Below, one piece after another: positions 1-6,115 of a stretch of DNA of 9,145 nucleotides. The stretch covers positions 1 through 9,145 of the forward strand of contig CAZVKB010000113.1 of the NCBI GenBank assembly GCA_964627505.1, in the 5' to 3' direction. Under the pieces are notes generated by a model. That model was not told the DNA's origin. It saw only the letters and a program-made list of their open reading frames with translations, and did not search any database. Both the position numbers and the translations under genes were made by a program. Positions within the stretch are counted from its first letter, which is position 1. Each line of letters begins with the position of its first letter. The stretch is from JACJWR01 sp964627505 (GTDB lineage: Bacteria > Actinomycetota > Actinomycetes > S36-B12 > UBA10799).

Positions 1-53
1 CCCCTAACCTTCTGATCCGTAGTCAGATGCTCTATCCGTTGAGCTACGGGCGC
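1..53 (-). tRNA. tRNA-Arg(ACG), 3' part cut off by the window edge
   Basis: Read on the minus strand, the 5' acceptor strand GCGCCCG starts at 53. It is followed by a D-arm with the typical TAGCTCA...GGATAGAGCA pattern and an anticodon arm with stem TCTGA/TCAGA. The seven-base loop is CTACGGA, giving anticodon ACG (arginine, CGN codons). The variable region begins at the left edge; the T-arm and 3' acceptor strand lie outside. A TACCCT box on the minus strand at 83-78, 24 bases upstream, could be its -10 element, but no good -35 was found. Confidence 0.93.
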
Positions 54-205
54 AGGACTGCCACAGCAGCCTGGACAAGGGTAGCGCACCGAAAGTGCAC
101 GGCGACACCAGGCGCAGGGGTCGCAGCCGCAGCGCCGCGGGTCTCAGCCGCCCGAACTGCGATCCCGGCCGCAACTGCATTCGCAGGCGGGCCACCACAA
201 CCACT

Positions 206-211
206 TAGAAT
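206..211 (+). promoter_or_regulatory. candidate -10 box for the metalloprotease gene
   Basis: TAGAAT matches the sigma-70/SigA -10 consensus at five of six positions and lies 48 bases before the chosen ATG at 260. No convincing -35 is visible at 16-18 bases upstream; TTCGCA at 180-185 is 20 bases away. The rest of 54-259 is GC-rich and holds nothing else I can identify. Confidence 0.35.
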
Positions 212-259
212 CACTGTCCAGGAGCAGAACTTTCCCGTTACTGGCCGTTGGGAGGTGGC

Positions 260-1483
260 ATGCGTCGGACTGTCACCGTTCTGGGCACCGTATTAGCCGC
301 CTTCGTCTTGGCCATGGGATGGCTGGCCATCAGCCCAACGACGTTGGCCGGCGATGAGGGCAGTGCCTCGCTGAGTGTGATCGCTGAAAGCGCTGCGCCC
401 GCCGAGGTCGCGATCACGGTCGCAGGTCCTTACGGCTACGCGGCCGAGTTCACGGGCACCCAGGTGCTGCGGAATCTGGCACCCGGCGAGTACTCAGTCA
501 CGGCCACAGCAACAGTGTCCGCAACTCAGGATGGCAGTAGTGCGGCAACGGCCGTGCCCGCAGCAGTCACAACAACCCTGACTCCGCTGCAGCACGAAGC
601 CGTCACGATCACGACGCTGCCCACCCGACTCGTCGGCGGCGTCGAAAGCCAGCCAACAACGCAGGGCTACCGCCTTGAGGCTGACACTATCCGGGGCCCG
701 GCCCGATGGAATCCCTGCCAGCCCATCACCTGGGCTCCGGTGACTCCGCTGCCTCCTAGTGAGGAACCGCTGCTCACCGCCGCGTTCGCCGAGGCCAGCG
801 CCGAAAGCGGTCTGACCTTCCAACAGGTGTCCCCCGCAGATGATCCCGCAGTTCAGGTGGACATCACAATGGTGAACGGCGATCGCGTAGACGGCGAGGG
901 CACGATTGTGTATTTCCCGCCGACCGAAGCCACCAATCCGCGCGCTACCGGGGGACGACTCGAAGCGGCCATCGGTGATGACACTCCCCGCGCTCTGCGA
1001 ATCGCGCTTTACTTGCACGAAATCGGCCATGTCATTGGGCTCGGCCATGTGGATGATCCCGCCCAGGTGATGTACCCCACCTTGGAGGAATCCGATGGCG
1101 ACGGTTTTGCCGCGGGTGATCGGGCCGGGTTGCGCGCTTTGGGTGCTGCCGCCGGTTGCCTGACCAATCCGCTGCCGGCCCAAGATGCCAGCGCCAGCGT
1201 CCGCGAAACCAGCGGCACGCCGCGCACCTTGGACGTGCGCTGGTTCCAGCCTGCGAGTGACCCCCCGGTAACGAGCACGTCGCTACGGCTGATCACGGGT
1301 ACCGACGACGCCCGGTCCATTCAATTGCTAGGCCTCCCGGCCCTACCTTCGGCCGGTGACCTCCAAGCCGCCACAGTGGGCGCGGCCCAAGCGTGTGAGC
1401 CGGGTGCGCAATTGATTCTGGTGTCCCAGAACGCCAACGGCGAAACCGATACCCCGGTCACCCTCACCGGCTGTCCGCGCTAA
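260..1483 (+). CDS. secreted matrixin-type zinc metalloprotease (M10A-like)
   Basis: The protein is 407 residues from the ATG at 260, which has GGAGG at 251-255; a TTG at 248 would add four residues but includes the ribosome site. Residues 1-31 form a signal peptide or N-terminal anchor (RR, then a hydrophobic stretch). Residues about 45-125 resemble a PEGA/Ig-like beta domain (TVAGPYGY...NLAPGEYSVTA). The catalytic domain starts near W150-N-P-C153 and carries the zinc site HEIGHVIGLGH: H253, E254, H257, G260, H263, followed by the Met-turn V-M271-Y-P. This is the full HExxHxxGxxH signature of metzincins. C153 and C300 may form a disulfide. The C-terminal ~100 residues look like a fibronectin III-like beta domain. 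It is expected to act outside the membrane; the substrate is unknown. It may be co-transcribed with the DUF1622 gene 34 bp downstream. Confidence 0.9.
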   Translation: MRRTVTVLGTVLAAFVLAMGWLAISPTTLAGDEGSASLSVIAESAAPAEVAITVAGPYGYAAEFTGTQVLRNLAPGEYSVTATATVSATQDGSSAATAVPAAVTTTLTPLQHEAVTITTLPTRLVGGVESQPTTQGYRLEADTIRGPARWNPCQPITWAPVTPLPPSEEPLLTAAFAEASAESGLTFQQVSPADDPAVQVDITMVNGDRVDGEGTIVYFPPTEATNPRATGGRLEAAIGDDTPRALRIALYLHEIGHVIGLGHVDDPAQVMYPTLEESDGDGFAAGDRAGLRALGAAAGCLTNPLPAQDASASVRETSGTPRTLDVRWFQPASDPPVTSTSLRLITGTDDARSIQLLGLPALPSAGDLQAATVGAAQACEPGAQLILVSQNANGETDTPVTLTGCPR

Positions 1484-1517
1484 CGTCTCATAGCACCAGA
1501 GCTTGTAAGGAGACGCC

Positions 1518-1907
1518 GTGGAATTCGAGCAGATCATGGAGTTCGTCTCCCGCGGTTTCGAAGCTGTCGGGGTCGCGGTGCTGGTGCTTGGCGGGGTCTG
1601 GACCTGCATCAAGGCGATTGCGAACGCCCGCGCCGGCGCCGACGTGTACACCGGCGTGCGTCGGGATTTCGGCCGTGCGCTGCTGCTTGGGTTGGAGATC
1701 CTCGTTGCCGCCGACGTCGTAAAAACCGTGAGTGTCGCCACCACCCTGGACAATGTTGTGATCCTGGGAATCCTCGTGCTCGTGCGCACTTTGCTCAGTT
1801 TCTCCCTCGACATCGAAATCGAAGGAGTCGCGCCGTGGCGTCGAGCCTTGATCCCGGGCGCCACGTTGATGGCCGCGACCAACCCATCAAACCCAGCCGA
1901 GAAATGA
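1518..1907 (+). CDS. DUF1622 family small membrane protein
   Basis: 129 residues from a GTG start, supported by AAGGAGA at 1507-1513 with a four-base spacer. Three hydrophobic segments are visible at about residues 15-35, 53-70 and 78-97. The middle and end carry the family pattern I associate with DUF1622: an ADVVKTV motif, then a third helix ending in VRTLLSFSLDIEIEG and a PW dipeptide. The family is widespread and has no established function. It follows the metalloprotease gene by 34 bp, so an operon is possible, but I see no functional link. A strong hairpin starts four bases after its stop codon. Confidence 0.8.
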   Translation: MEFEQIMEFVSRGFEAVGVAVLVLGGVWTCIKAIANARAGADVYTGVRRDFGRALLLGLEILVAADVVKTVSVATTLDNVVILGILVLVRTLLSFSLDIEIEGVAPWRRALIPGATLMAATNPSNPAEK

Positions 1908-1911
1908 ACAA

Positions 1912-1951
1912 CCGCCGTTGGGGCACGCAGGTGCGCGAACCCCAACGGCGG
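1912..1951. terminator. strong hairpin between convergent genes, probably bidirectional terminator
   Basis: CCGCCGTTGGGG at 1912-1923 pairs perfectly with CCCCAACGGCGG at 1940-1951 (12 bp, 16-base loop). On the plus strand the following bases are G-rich with no T run. On the minus strand the hairpin is followed by TTGTTCATTTC. It therefore fits best as the intrinsic terminator of the minus-strand tRNA-Ser unit, while also insulating the DUF1622 gene. Confidence 0.7.
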
Positions 1952-1957
1952 TGTGGG

Positions 1958-2048
1958 CGGAGGCGGAGGGATTTGAACCCTCGATGGGGTTTGATCCCCA
2001 AACCCGCTTAGCAGGCGGGCGCCATAGACCGGACTAGGCGACGCCTCC
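1958..2048 (-). tRNA. tRNA-Ser(GCU)
   Basis: On the minus strand the acceptor arm GGAGGCG (5' end at 2048) pairs with CGCCTCC (1965-1959), with discriminator G at 1958. The anticodon stem CCCGC/GCGGG encloses the loop CTGCTAA, so the anticodon is GCT, reading AGC/AGT serine codons. A long variable arm (TTTGGGGATCAAACCCCA) marks a class II tRNA, and the T-arm is GAGGG-TTCAAAT-CCCTC. Total length is 91 bases. CCA is not encoded (the bases after the discriminator are CCC). Confidence 0.96.
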
Positions 2049-2060
2049 CGACCGCCCCAT

Positions 2061-2066
2061 AGGGTA
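2061..2066 (-). promoter_or_regulatory. possible -10 box for tRNA-Ser
   Basis: On the minus strand TACCCT lies 12 bases before the 5' end of the tRNA and has the actinobacterial TANNNT form. The same hexamer occurs 24 bases before the tRNA-Arg. No recognisable -35 accompanies it, and read-through from the SPFH gene, whose stop codon is at 2072-2074, is equally possible. Confidence 0.25.
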
Positions 2067-2071
2067 CCTGA

Positions 2072-2965
2072 TTACTCGGGCGCAGAGACTCGCGAGGGCG
2101 CTCCGGCGCCGAAGGCCCCACCCATCGCCTCCAAGGCTTTGGTCATTTCCACCGGCAGGATCCAGACCTTGTTGGCCTCACCTGCGGTCATCGCCGGCAG
2201 GTGCCGCATGAACTCATAGGCCAACATGCGCTCGTCGAGGTCCTGTCCCCGCACGGCTTCGAACACTTCGGTCAGCGCCGCTGCCTCGCCAGCAGCGCGT
2301 AGCCGCTGCGCTTCGGCGGCACCCTCGGCGGCCAGAATCGCCGCGGCCCGCTCACCTTCCGCGGTCAGAATCGCCGACTGCTTGCTGCCCTCCGCCGTGA
2401 GGATCGCCGCACGTTTGTCCCGCTCGGCCCGCATCTGCTTCTCCATCGACTGCTGCACGCTGTCCGGCGGGTCAATGGACTTCAGCTCCACCCGGGTGAC
2501 CCGCAACCCCCAGCGCCCGGTGGCCTCATCGAGCACTCCGCGCAACTGGGCATTGATCTGGTCGCGCGAGGTGAGCGTGGTCTCGAGATCCATTCCGCCG
2601 ATCACGTTGCGCAGCGTGGTGACGGTGATCTGTTCGATGCCCACGAGGTAGTTCTGAATCTCATACGACGCGGCTTTGGCATCGGTGACTTGGAAGTACA
2701 CCACCGAGTCGATGTTTACCACCAAGTTGTCTTCGGTGATCACCGGCTGCGGCGGGAACGAGACCACTTGTTCGCGCATATCGATCAGCGGTTTGACGCG
2801 ATCCGCCACGGGGATCAGGAACGATAAGCCCGGCATTAACGTGCGGTTGTAGCGGCCGAGTCGCTCGACGATGCCCGCGTGTGCCTGCGGCACGATCTTC
2901 ACGGATTTCGCCAACACGATGATCACCACCAACAGTGCCAGGATGCTGCCGATCAGGGCTTCCAT
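2072..2965 (-). CDS. SPFH/band-7 (stomatin-like) membrane scaffold protein
   Basis: 297 residues, with ATG at 2965 preceded by AGGGAGG at a six-base spacing. An N-terminal membrane helix (about residues 5-20) is followed by the stomatin signature VKIVPQAHAGIVERLGRY and a full SPFH domain to about residue 190. Next comes an Ala/Glu-rich coiled coil containing three AIL-T/A-AEG repeats with 11-12 residue period (about residues 186-215), and a conserved C-terminal patch ending in KVWILPVEMTKAL. In the family such proteins form large oligomeric rings or cages at the membrane and organise microdomains or protease access. The upstream NfeD-like gene, 38 bp away on the same strand, is the usual partner. 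Length is normal for paraslipin/QmcA-type members. The GC-rich AEG repeats could promote repeat-number variation. Confidence 0.92.
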   Translation of the reverse strand: MEALIGSILALLVVIIVLAKSVKIVPQAHAGIVERLGRYNRTLMPGLSFLIPVADRVKPLIDMREQVVSFPPQPVITEDNLVVNIDSVVYFQVTDAKAASYEIQNYLVGIEQITVTTLRNVIGGMDLETTLTSRDQINAQLRGVLDEATGRWGLRVTRVELKSIDPPDSVQQSMEKQMRAERDKRAAILTAEGSKQSAILTAEGERAAAILAAEGAAEAQRLRAAGEAAALTEVFEAVRGQDLDERMLAYEFMRHLPAMTAGEANKVWILPVEMTKALEAMGGAFGAGAPSRVSAPE

Positions 2966-3003
2966 GGAGCGCCTCCCTACGAGGTGTCTTGTCGGGTCGA
3001 TTC

Positions 3004-3426
3004 CTATCCAACTAACGCCGTGGCGCCCTGAATCTCCAGCACCATCAAGCGTTCCCCGGGTTCGTACGTGGAGTCACCGTCGTACGGCCGGGCTGACCAC
3101 ACATCAGCGCCGATCCGCACCAAACCGCCATCCGGGGACACTGGATCCACGACGATGGCGTCCGCGCCGCGCAACGCCTCCACCCCGGAACGCAGTTCGG
3201 GCTTGCGGGATTCCCCCTTCATCGCCAAAGGTCGCACAACCACGGTCATCACCAGGCTGACCACCACCAGCGCCACCACTTGCCACAGCGGCGCACCTCC
3301 GAGCCCCGCAACGATCGCCGCCGACCCGGCACCCGCGGCGACCATCGCCAGCATCAGGGTGCCTGTCAGCATTTCGGCACCGAGGAGCACCGCTGCTGCG
3401 ATTAGCCACCAAATCCAGGGGTCCAC
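3004..3426 (-). CDS. NfeD-like membrane protein with C-terminal OB-fold
   Basis: 140 residues from a GTG at 3426. The N-terminal half has Trp-rich and hydrophobic helices at about residues 4-20, 23-43 and 47-68. The C-terminal half (about 75-140) has the beta-rich NfeD OB-fold pattern, with G-ADAIVVDPVSPDGGLVRIGADVWSARPYDG and a final RLMVLEIQGATALVG strand. This is the short NfeD form without the ClpP-like protease domain. NfeD proteins accompany SPFH proteins and probably assist their assembly or lateral organisation. No Shine-Dalgarno sequence is visible. A TACACT -10-like box ends eight bases before the start codon, so the message may be leaderless; an ATG in another frame begins at 3428. 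Confidence 0.88.
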   Translation of the reverse strand: MDPWIWWLIAAAVLLGAEMLTGTLMLAMVAAGAGSAAIVAGLGGAPLWQVVALVVVSLVMTVVVRPLAMKGESRKPELRSGVEALRGADAIVVDPVSPDGGLVRIGADVWSARPYDGDSTYEPGERLMVLEIQGATALVG

Positions 3427-3433
3427 ATCGCCA

Positions 3434-3439
3434 AGTGTA
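3434..3439 (-). promoter_or_regulatory. possible -10 box giving a leaderless nfeD transcript
   Basis: On the minus strand TACACT ends eight bases before the GTG of the NfeD-like gene. A start point six to eight bases downstream would coincide with the start codon, which also explains why no ribosome site is seen. No clear -35 is present. The 63-bp gap to the lipoprotein gene upstream also allows read-through. Confidence 0.28.
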
Positions 3440-3489
3440 AGCCGGATCGCGGCAGGCGGACACTGGGCGCAATACCGGGGTGGACCGAA

Positions 3490-3939
3490 CTAGCCCACCG
3501 AAGATTGCGAAACCGACGTGATGCGCGCCACCGCGTCTGCCGGTACCTCGTTGACGAACACGATGGTGCCTTGGGCGGATTGCCCGGGTGCGACGTTGGG
3601 GAGCACCACCTTGCCCGTGGCGTAGTCCGTCATGGAATCGGCGCTGCTGGCGGCGACCTCCACCTCAAATTCCGCGGTGTAGGTATCGGGATTGTTCACC
3701 GTCACCGGAATCGATGCTGTTCCGGCGGCTCCCGGTACCAGGGTGCCCAGGGTGACGTTTTCATATAGGTCACCCATGCCGAAGTCATCGGTCACGCCCG
3801 ACTCCACCGACGGATCCACAACGACCACGCTCCCGGCCGGTTCCGGTGTCGCGCTGGTCTCGGCACTCCCGGCACTAGCACAACCAGCCAACAACGCGCC
3901 GACTGCACACACACCCATCACGGCGACTCGAATCCGCAT
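3490..3939 (-). CDS. small secreted lipoprotein, Ig-like/FxLYD-like fold
   Basis: 149 residues from the ATG at 3939, preceded by AGGGAG at about seven bases. The reading frame is open upstream to 4194, but that part has no signal peptide or ribosome site and is not coding. Residues 1-19 are a lipoprotein signal peptide (MRIRVAVMGVCAVGALLAG) with lipobox L17-A-G-C20, so C20 should be lipidated and the protein held at the outer face of the membrane. The mature part has a short Ser/Thr/Pro/Ala linker and then a beta-sandwich-like pattern: TVNNPDTYTAEFEVEVA, later VVLPNVAPGQSAQGTIVF. This resembles small FxLYD or DUF4352-type extracytoplasmic domains, but I do not assign a family. It is divergent from the regulator gene and lies 63 bp upstream of the NfeD-like gene. 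Confidence 0.82.
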   Translation of the reverse strand: MRIRVAVMGVCAVGALLAGCASAGSAETSATPEPAGSVVVVDPSVESGVTDDFGMGDLYENVTLGTLVPGAAGTASIPVTVNNPDTYTAEFEVEVAASSADSMTDYATGKVVLPNVAPGQSAQGTIVFVNEVPADAVARITSVSQSSVG

Positions 3940-4154
3940 AGCCCGCTCCCTTGTGTGACCCTGAGATTGCCCGACCCTGGTGTGGGCAACAGGGGTGTGA
4001 CCCAGTATTCGACCATAGGAGACGGCGGCCATCTGGGTCGTGGTGGCCGCGCCGGCATTCGCCCGGACGAGTGGAATCGTTCCCGCTCGGTGAGATCCCC
4101 TCTGGGCAACACTTCGGGACTTTAGACCCAAGAACTGTAGGCATTTGTAGGCAT
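3940..4154. promoter_or_regulatory. divergent intergenic region with short direct repeats
   Basis: This 215-bp gap must hold the promoters of the minus-strand lipoprotein gene and of the plus-strand regulator operon. GTGTGACCC occurs at 3953-3961 and again at 3995-4003 in the same orientation, 42 bp apart (about four helical turns). TGGGCAACA occurs at 3983-3991 and 4103-4111. TGTAGGCAT is repeated next to the regulator start (separate entry). I could not fix a convincing -35/-10 pair for either gene by eye. Confidence 0.45.
4136..4154 (+). repeat. tandem 9-bp direct repeat, candidate operator
   Basis: TGTAGGCAT stands at 4136-4144 and 4146-4154, giving a 10-bp centre-to-centre distance in head-to-tail orientation. 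The second copy touches the chosen ATG at 4155. BldC-type helix-turn-helix proteins are known to bind head-to-tail direct repeats about one helical turn apart, and the gene that starts here encodes such a domain. Autoregulation is therefore a plausible inference. Confidence 0.4.
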
Positions 4155-4877
4155 ATGCTTCATTGCATGCCAACTGCGCTGCAATCGTCGCCACGATTGC
4201 TGACAGTGCGACAGCTGCAGGAACTTCTCCACATTGATCGCTCCACCATCTATCGCATGGCGTCCGACGGCAGGCTGCCCTCAGTCCGCGTGGGCAAGCA
4301 GCTGCGTTTTCCCGCCGCCGAAATCTCCTCGCTGCTTGCCAGTCAGCCCGGCGATTCTGTCACCGGCATCGCAGCAGCCGCGCTGAGTCCCACCGCCGCC
4401 ACCGCCGCCATCGAGGTGGCCTCGCAAATGCTGGGCGTGATGATGGTGGCCACAGATATGGCCGGCCACCCGATCACTCCGATCGTCAACCAATGCCCGT
4501 GGTTCGCCGCGCACGCCTCCGACACCGAAACGCTGGAATCCTGCCTGAACGAATGGCGCGTGATGGCCGCCGACACCGATCTGGCCCCCCGCTTTCGGAT
4601 CGGCAGCCTCGGTTACGAGTGCGCCCGGGTCTTCATCCGCTCAGGTTCGGCTCTCGTCGGAATGATCATCGCCGGGGGCGTGGCGCCAACTGAGGAGCAC
4701 GGCGTCGCTGATGGACTGATTCATCTCGACGCCAGCCAACGTCAGCGCGTTCTGGATACGCTGCCCGTGGTGGCCCGCGCCATCGCGCTCGCGCAGCCAG
4801 CTTCCGGATCCGACGACAACATCAGCTCTGTCCCACCAAGCTCCATTCCCGGAGCGCAAACCCAAGGAGAATTGTGA
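4155..4877 (+). CDS. helix-turn-helix (BldC/excisionase-like) regulator with PocR-type sensor domain
   Basis: 240 residues from the ATG at 4155; an in-frame ATG at 4167 gives 236 residues. Neither has a good ribosome site, and the open frame back to 3951 looks non-coding. Residues about 14-61 form a MerR/excisionase-family DNA-binding unit (LLTVRQLQELLHIDRSTIYR, then SDGRLPSVRVGKQLRFPAAEISSLL). After an Ala/Thr linker, residues about 86-215 match the PocR ligand-binding domain pattern: LGVMMVATDMAGHPITP, cysteines at C114, C130 and C156 (numbered from 4155), and a strand VGMIIAGGVAP. PocR domains are cytoplasmic sensors, first known from the propanediol/cobalamin regulator, which uses an AraC-type rather than this DNA-binding domain. 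The stop codon overlaps the start of the flavoprotein gene (GTGA), so it is the first gene of the sulfur operon and probably its regulator. The ligand is unknown; the cysteines suggest thiol or sulfane-sulfur sensing as inference. Confidence 0.82.
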   Translation: MLHCMPTALQSSPRLLTVRQLQELLHIDRSTIYRMASDGRLPSVRVGKQLRFPAAEISSLLASQPGDSVTGIAAAALSPTAATAAIEVASQMLGVMMVATDMAGHPITPIVNQCPWFAAHASDTETLESCLNEWRVMAADTDLAPRFRIGSLGYECARVFIRSGSALVGMIIAGGVAPTEEHGVADGLIHLDASQRQRVLDTLPVVARAIALAQPASGSDDNISSVPPSSIPGAQTQGEL

Positions 4878-6115
4878 AGAGGTTGGTTGTTCTGGGTGCC
4901 GGTACGGCCGGCACCATGGCTGTGAACAAATTACGCCCCCAGTTGCCGCGCGATGAGTGGCTGATCACCATCGTTGATTCCAACGACACTCACTACTACC
5001 AACCCGGTTACCTGTTCGTGCCCTTCGGCATCTACCGACCCGACGAGATCGTCAAGCCGAAGGCGCGGTTCATCCCGACCGGTGTGGACATGGTCCTCGG
5101 CGAGATCGACAAGGTCGAAGCCGACGACAACAAGGTGCTGCTCGTAGACGGCACGGAACTCCCCTACGACTACCTGATCATCGCCACCGGCACCTCTCCG
5201 CGCCCAGACCAGACGCCGGGCATGGACGGCGACGAATTCCGCAAGAGCGTGCACGAGTTCTACACCTACGAGGGTGCCGTTGCGCTCGGCGAGAAACTGC
5301 GCGACTGGGAGGGTGGCAAACTCGTCGTGCAGATTTGCGAGATGCCCATCAAGTGCCCGGTGGCACCGCTGGAGTTCACCTTCCTCGCCGATGCCTACTT
5401 CACCGAACAGGGCATGCGCGACAAGGTGGACATCACCTACGTCACGCCGCTGGAGGGTGCATTCACCAAGCCAGTCGCCTCCAAGTACCTCGGCGACATG
5501 CTCGACACCCGCAATGTGCACCTAGAGTCCGACTTCATGATCGAGAGCGTCGACGATGAAGACAAGAAGATCGTGTCGTTCGACGAGCGCGAGATTCCCT
5601 TCGACCTGCTGGTGACCATCCCGGTGAACATGGGCGCGGACTACATCGCCCGCTCCGGCCTCGGCGACGATCTCAACTACGTCCCGGTGGACAAGCACAC
5701 GCTGCTGTCGAATGCCCACGACAACATCTTCGCGATCGGCGACGCCTCCGACATCCCGGCGTCCAAAGCCGGTTCGGTGGCGCACTTCTCGATGGACCTC
5801 TTCCCCGAGAACTTCCTGCGTCACATCGCGGGCCTGAAGATGACCGAGCCGTTCGACGGCCACGCCAACTGCTTCATCGAAACCGGCCACGGCAAGGGTC
5901 TGCTGATCGACTTCAACTACGAGACCGAGCCGCTGCCGGGCAAGTACCCGCTGCCGGGCGTGGGGCCGTTCTCGCTGCTCAAAGAGACCGAGATGAACCA
6001 CTGGGGCAAGGTGATGTTCCGCTGGATGTACTGGAACATTCTGCTCCCCGGTAAGGAACTCCCTCTGCCCGCGCTGATGTCGATGGCCGGGAAGGAAAAG
6101 GTGGACATCTCATGA
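4874..6115 (+). CDS. sulfide:quinone oxidoreductase-like FAD protein
   Basis: 413 residues from GTG at 4874, with AAGGAG at 4864-4869. The N-terminus has the FAD-binding GxGxxG motif G8-A-G-T-A-G13 after a beta strand, then the conserved YYQPGYLFVPFG segment. IIATGTSPRP (102-111) and IFAIGDASD (285-293) are the usual later FAD-binding elements. C161 in MPIKCPVAP and C333 in HANCFIETG occupy the positions of the two redox cysteines of human-type (type II) sulfide:quinone oxidoreductases. An extra C155 lies six residues before C161. The C-terminus (HWGKVMFRWMYWNILLPGK) is aromatic and hydrophobic, as expected for a monotopic membrane anchor. The reaction would be oxidation of sulfide to protein- or thiol-bound sulfane sulfur with quinone reduction at the cytoplasmic membrane face. 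It overlaps the regulator and the DUF1641 gene by 4 bp each. A related persulfide-handling flavoprotein is possible, so the substrate is inferred. Confidence 0.85.
   Translation: MKRLVVLGAGTAGTMAVNKLRPQLPRDEWLITIVDSNDTHYYQPGYLFVPFGIYRPDEIVKPKARFIPTGVDMVLGEIDKVEADDNKVLLVDGTELPYDYLIIATGTSPRPDQTPGMDGDEFRKSVHEFYTYEGAVALGEKLRDWEGGKLVVQICEMPIKCPVAPLEFTFLADAYFTEQGMRDKVDITYVTPLEGAFTKPVASKYLGDMLDTRNVHLESDFMIESVDDEDKKIVSFDEREIPFDLLVTIPVNMGADYIARSGLGDDLNYVPVDKHTLLSNAHDNIFAIGDASDIPASKAGSVAHFSMDLFPENFLRHIAGLKMTEPFDGHANCFIETGHGKGLLIDFNYETEPLPGKYPLPGVGPFSLLKETEMNHWGKVMFRWMYWNILLPGKELPLPALMSMAGKEKVDIS

Noticed and set aside
27..296. Plus-strand open frame over the tRNA-Arg and the metalloprotease start
   Set aside because: Overlaps a tRNA on the other strand and the true signal peptide, with composition typical of chance frames in GC-rich DNA.
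494..1183. 229-codon minus-strand open frame
   Set aside because: Antisense to the metalloprotease catalytic region, whose HExxHxxGxxH motif shows the plus strand is coding.
2331..2420. Short repeats with period about 33-36 bases, considered as a repeat array
   Set aside because: They encode the AIL-T/A-AEG coiled-coil repeats of the SPFH protein; they are imperfect and in frame, not CRISPR or a minisatellite.
3951..4154. N-terminal extension of the regulator frame back to 3951
   Set aside because: The added 68 residues are Arg/Pro/Gly-rich with no family features, and they would cover the divergent promoter region.
3940..4194. N-terminal extension of the lipoprotein frame upstream of 3939
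   Set aside because: It would bury the lipoprotein signal peptide 85 residues inside the protein; the ATG at 3939 has its own ribosome site.
4931..6001. Several long minus-strand frames over the flavoprotein gene
   Set aside because: Val/His/Glu-rich shadow translations of a strongly biased coding sequence, with no start signals or motifs.
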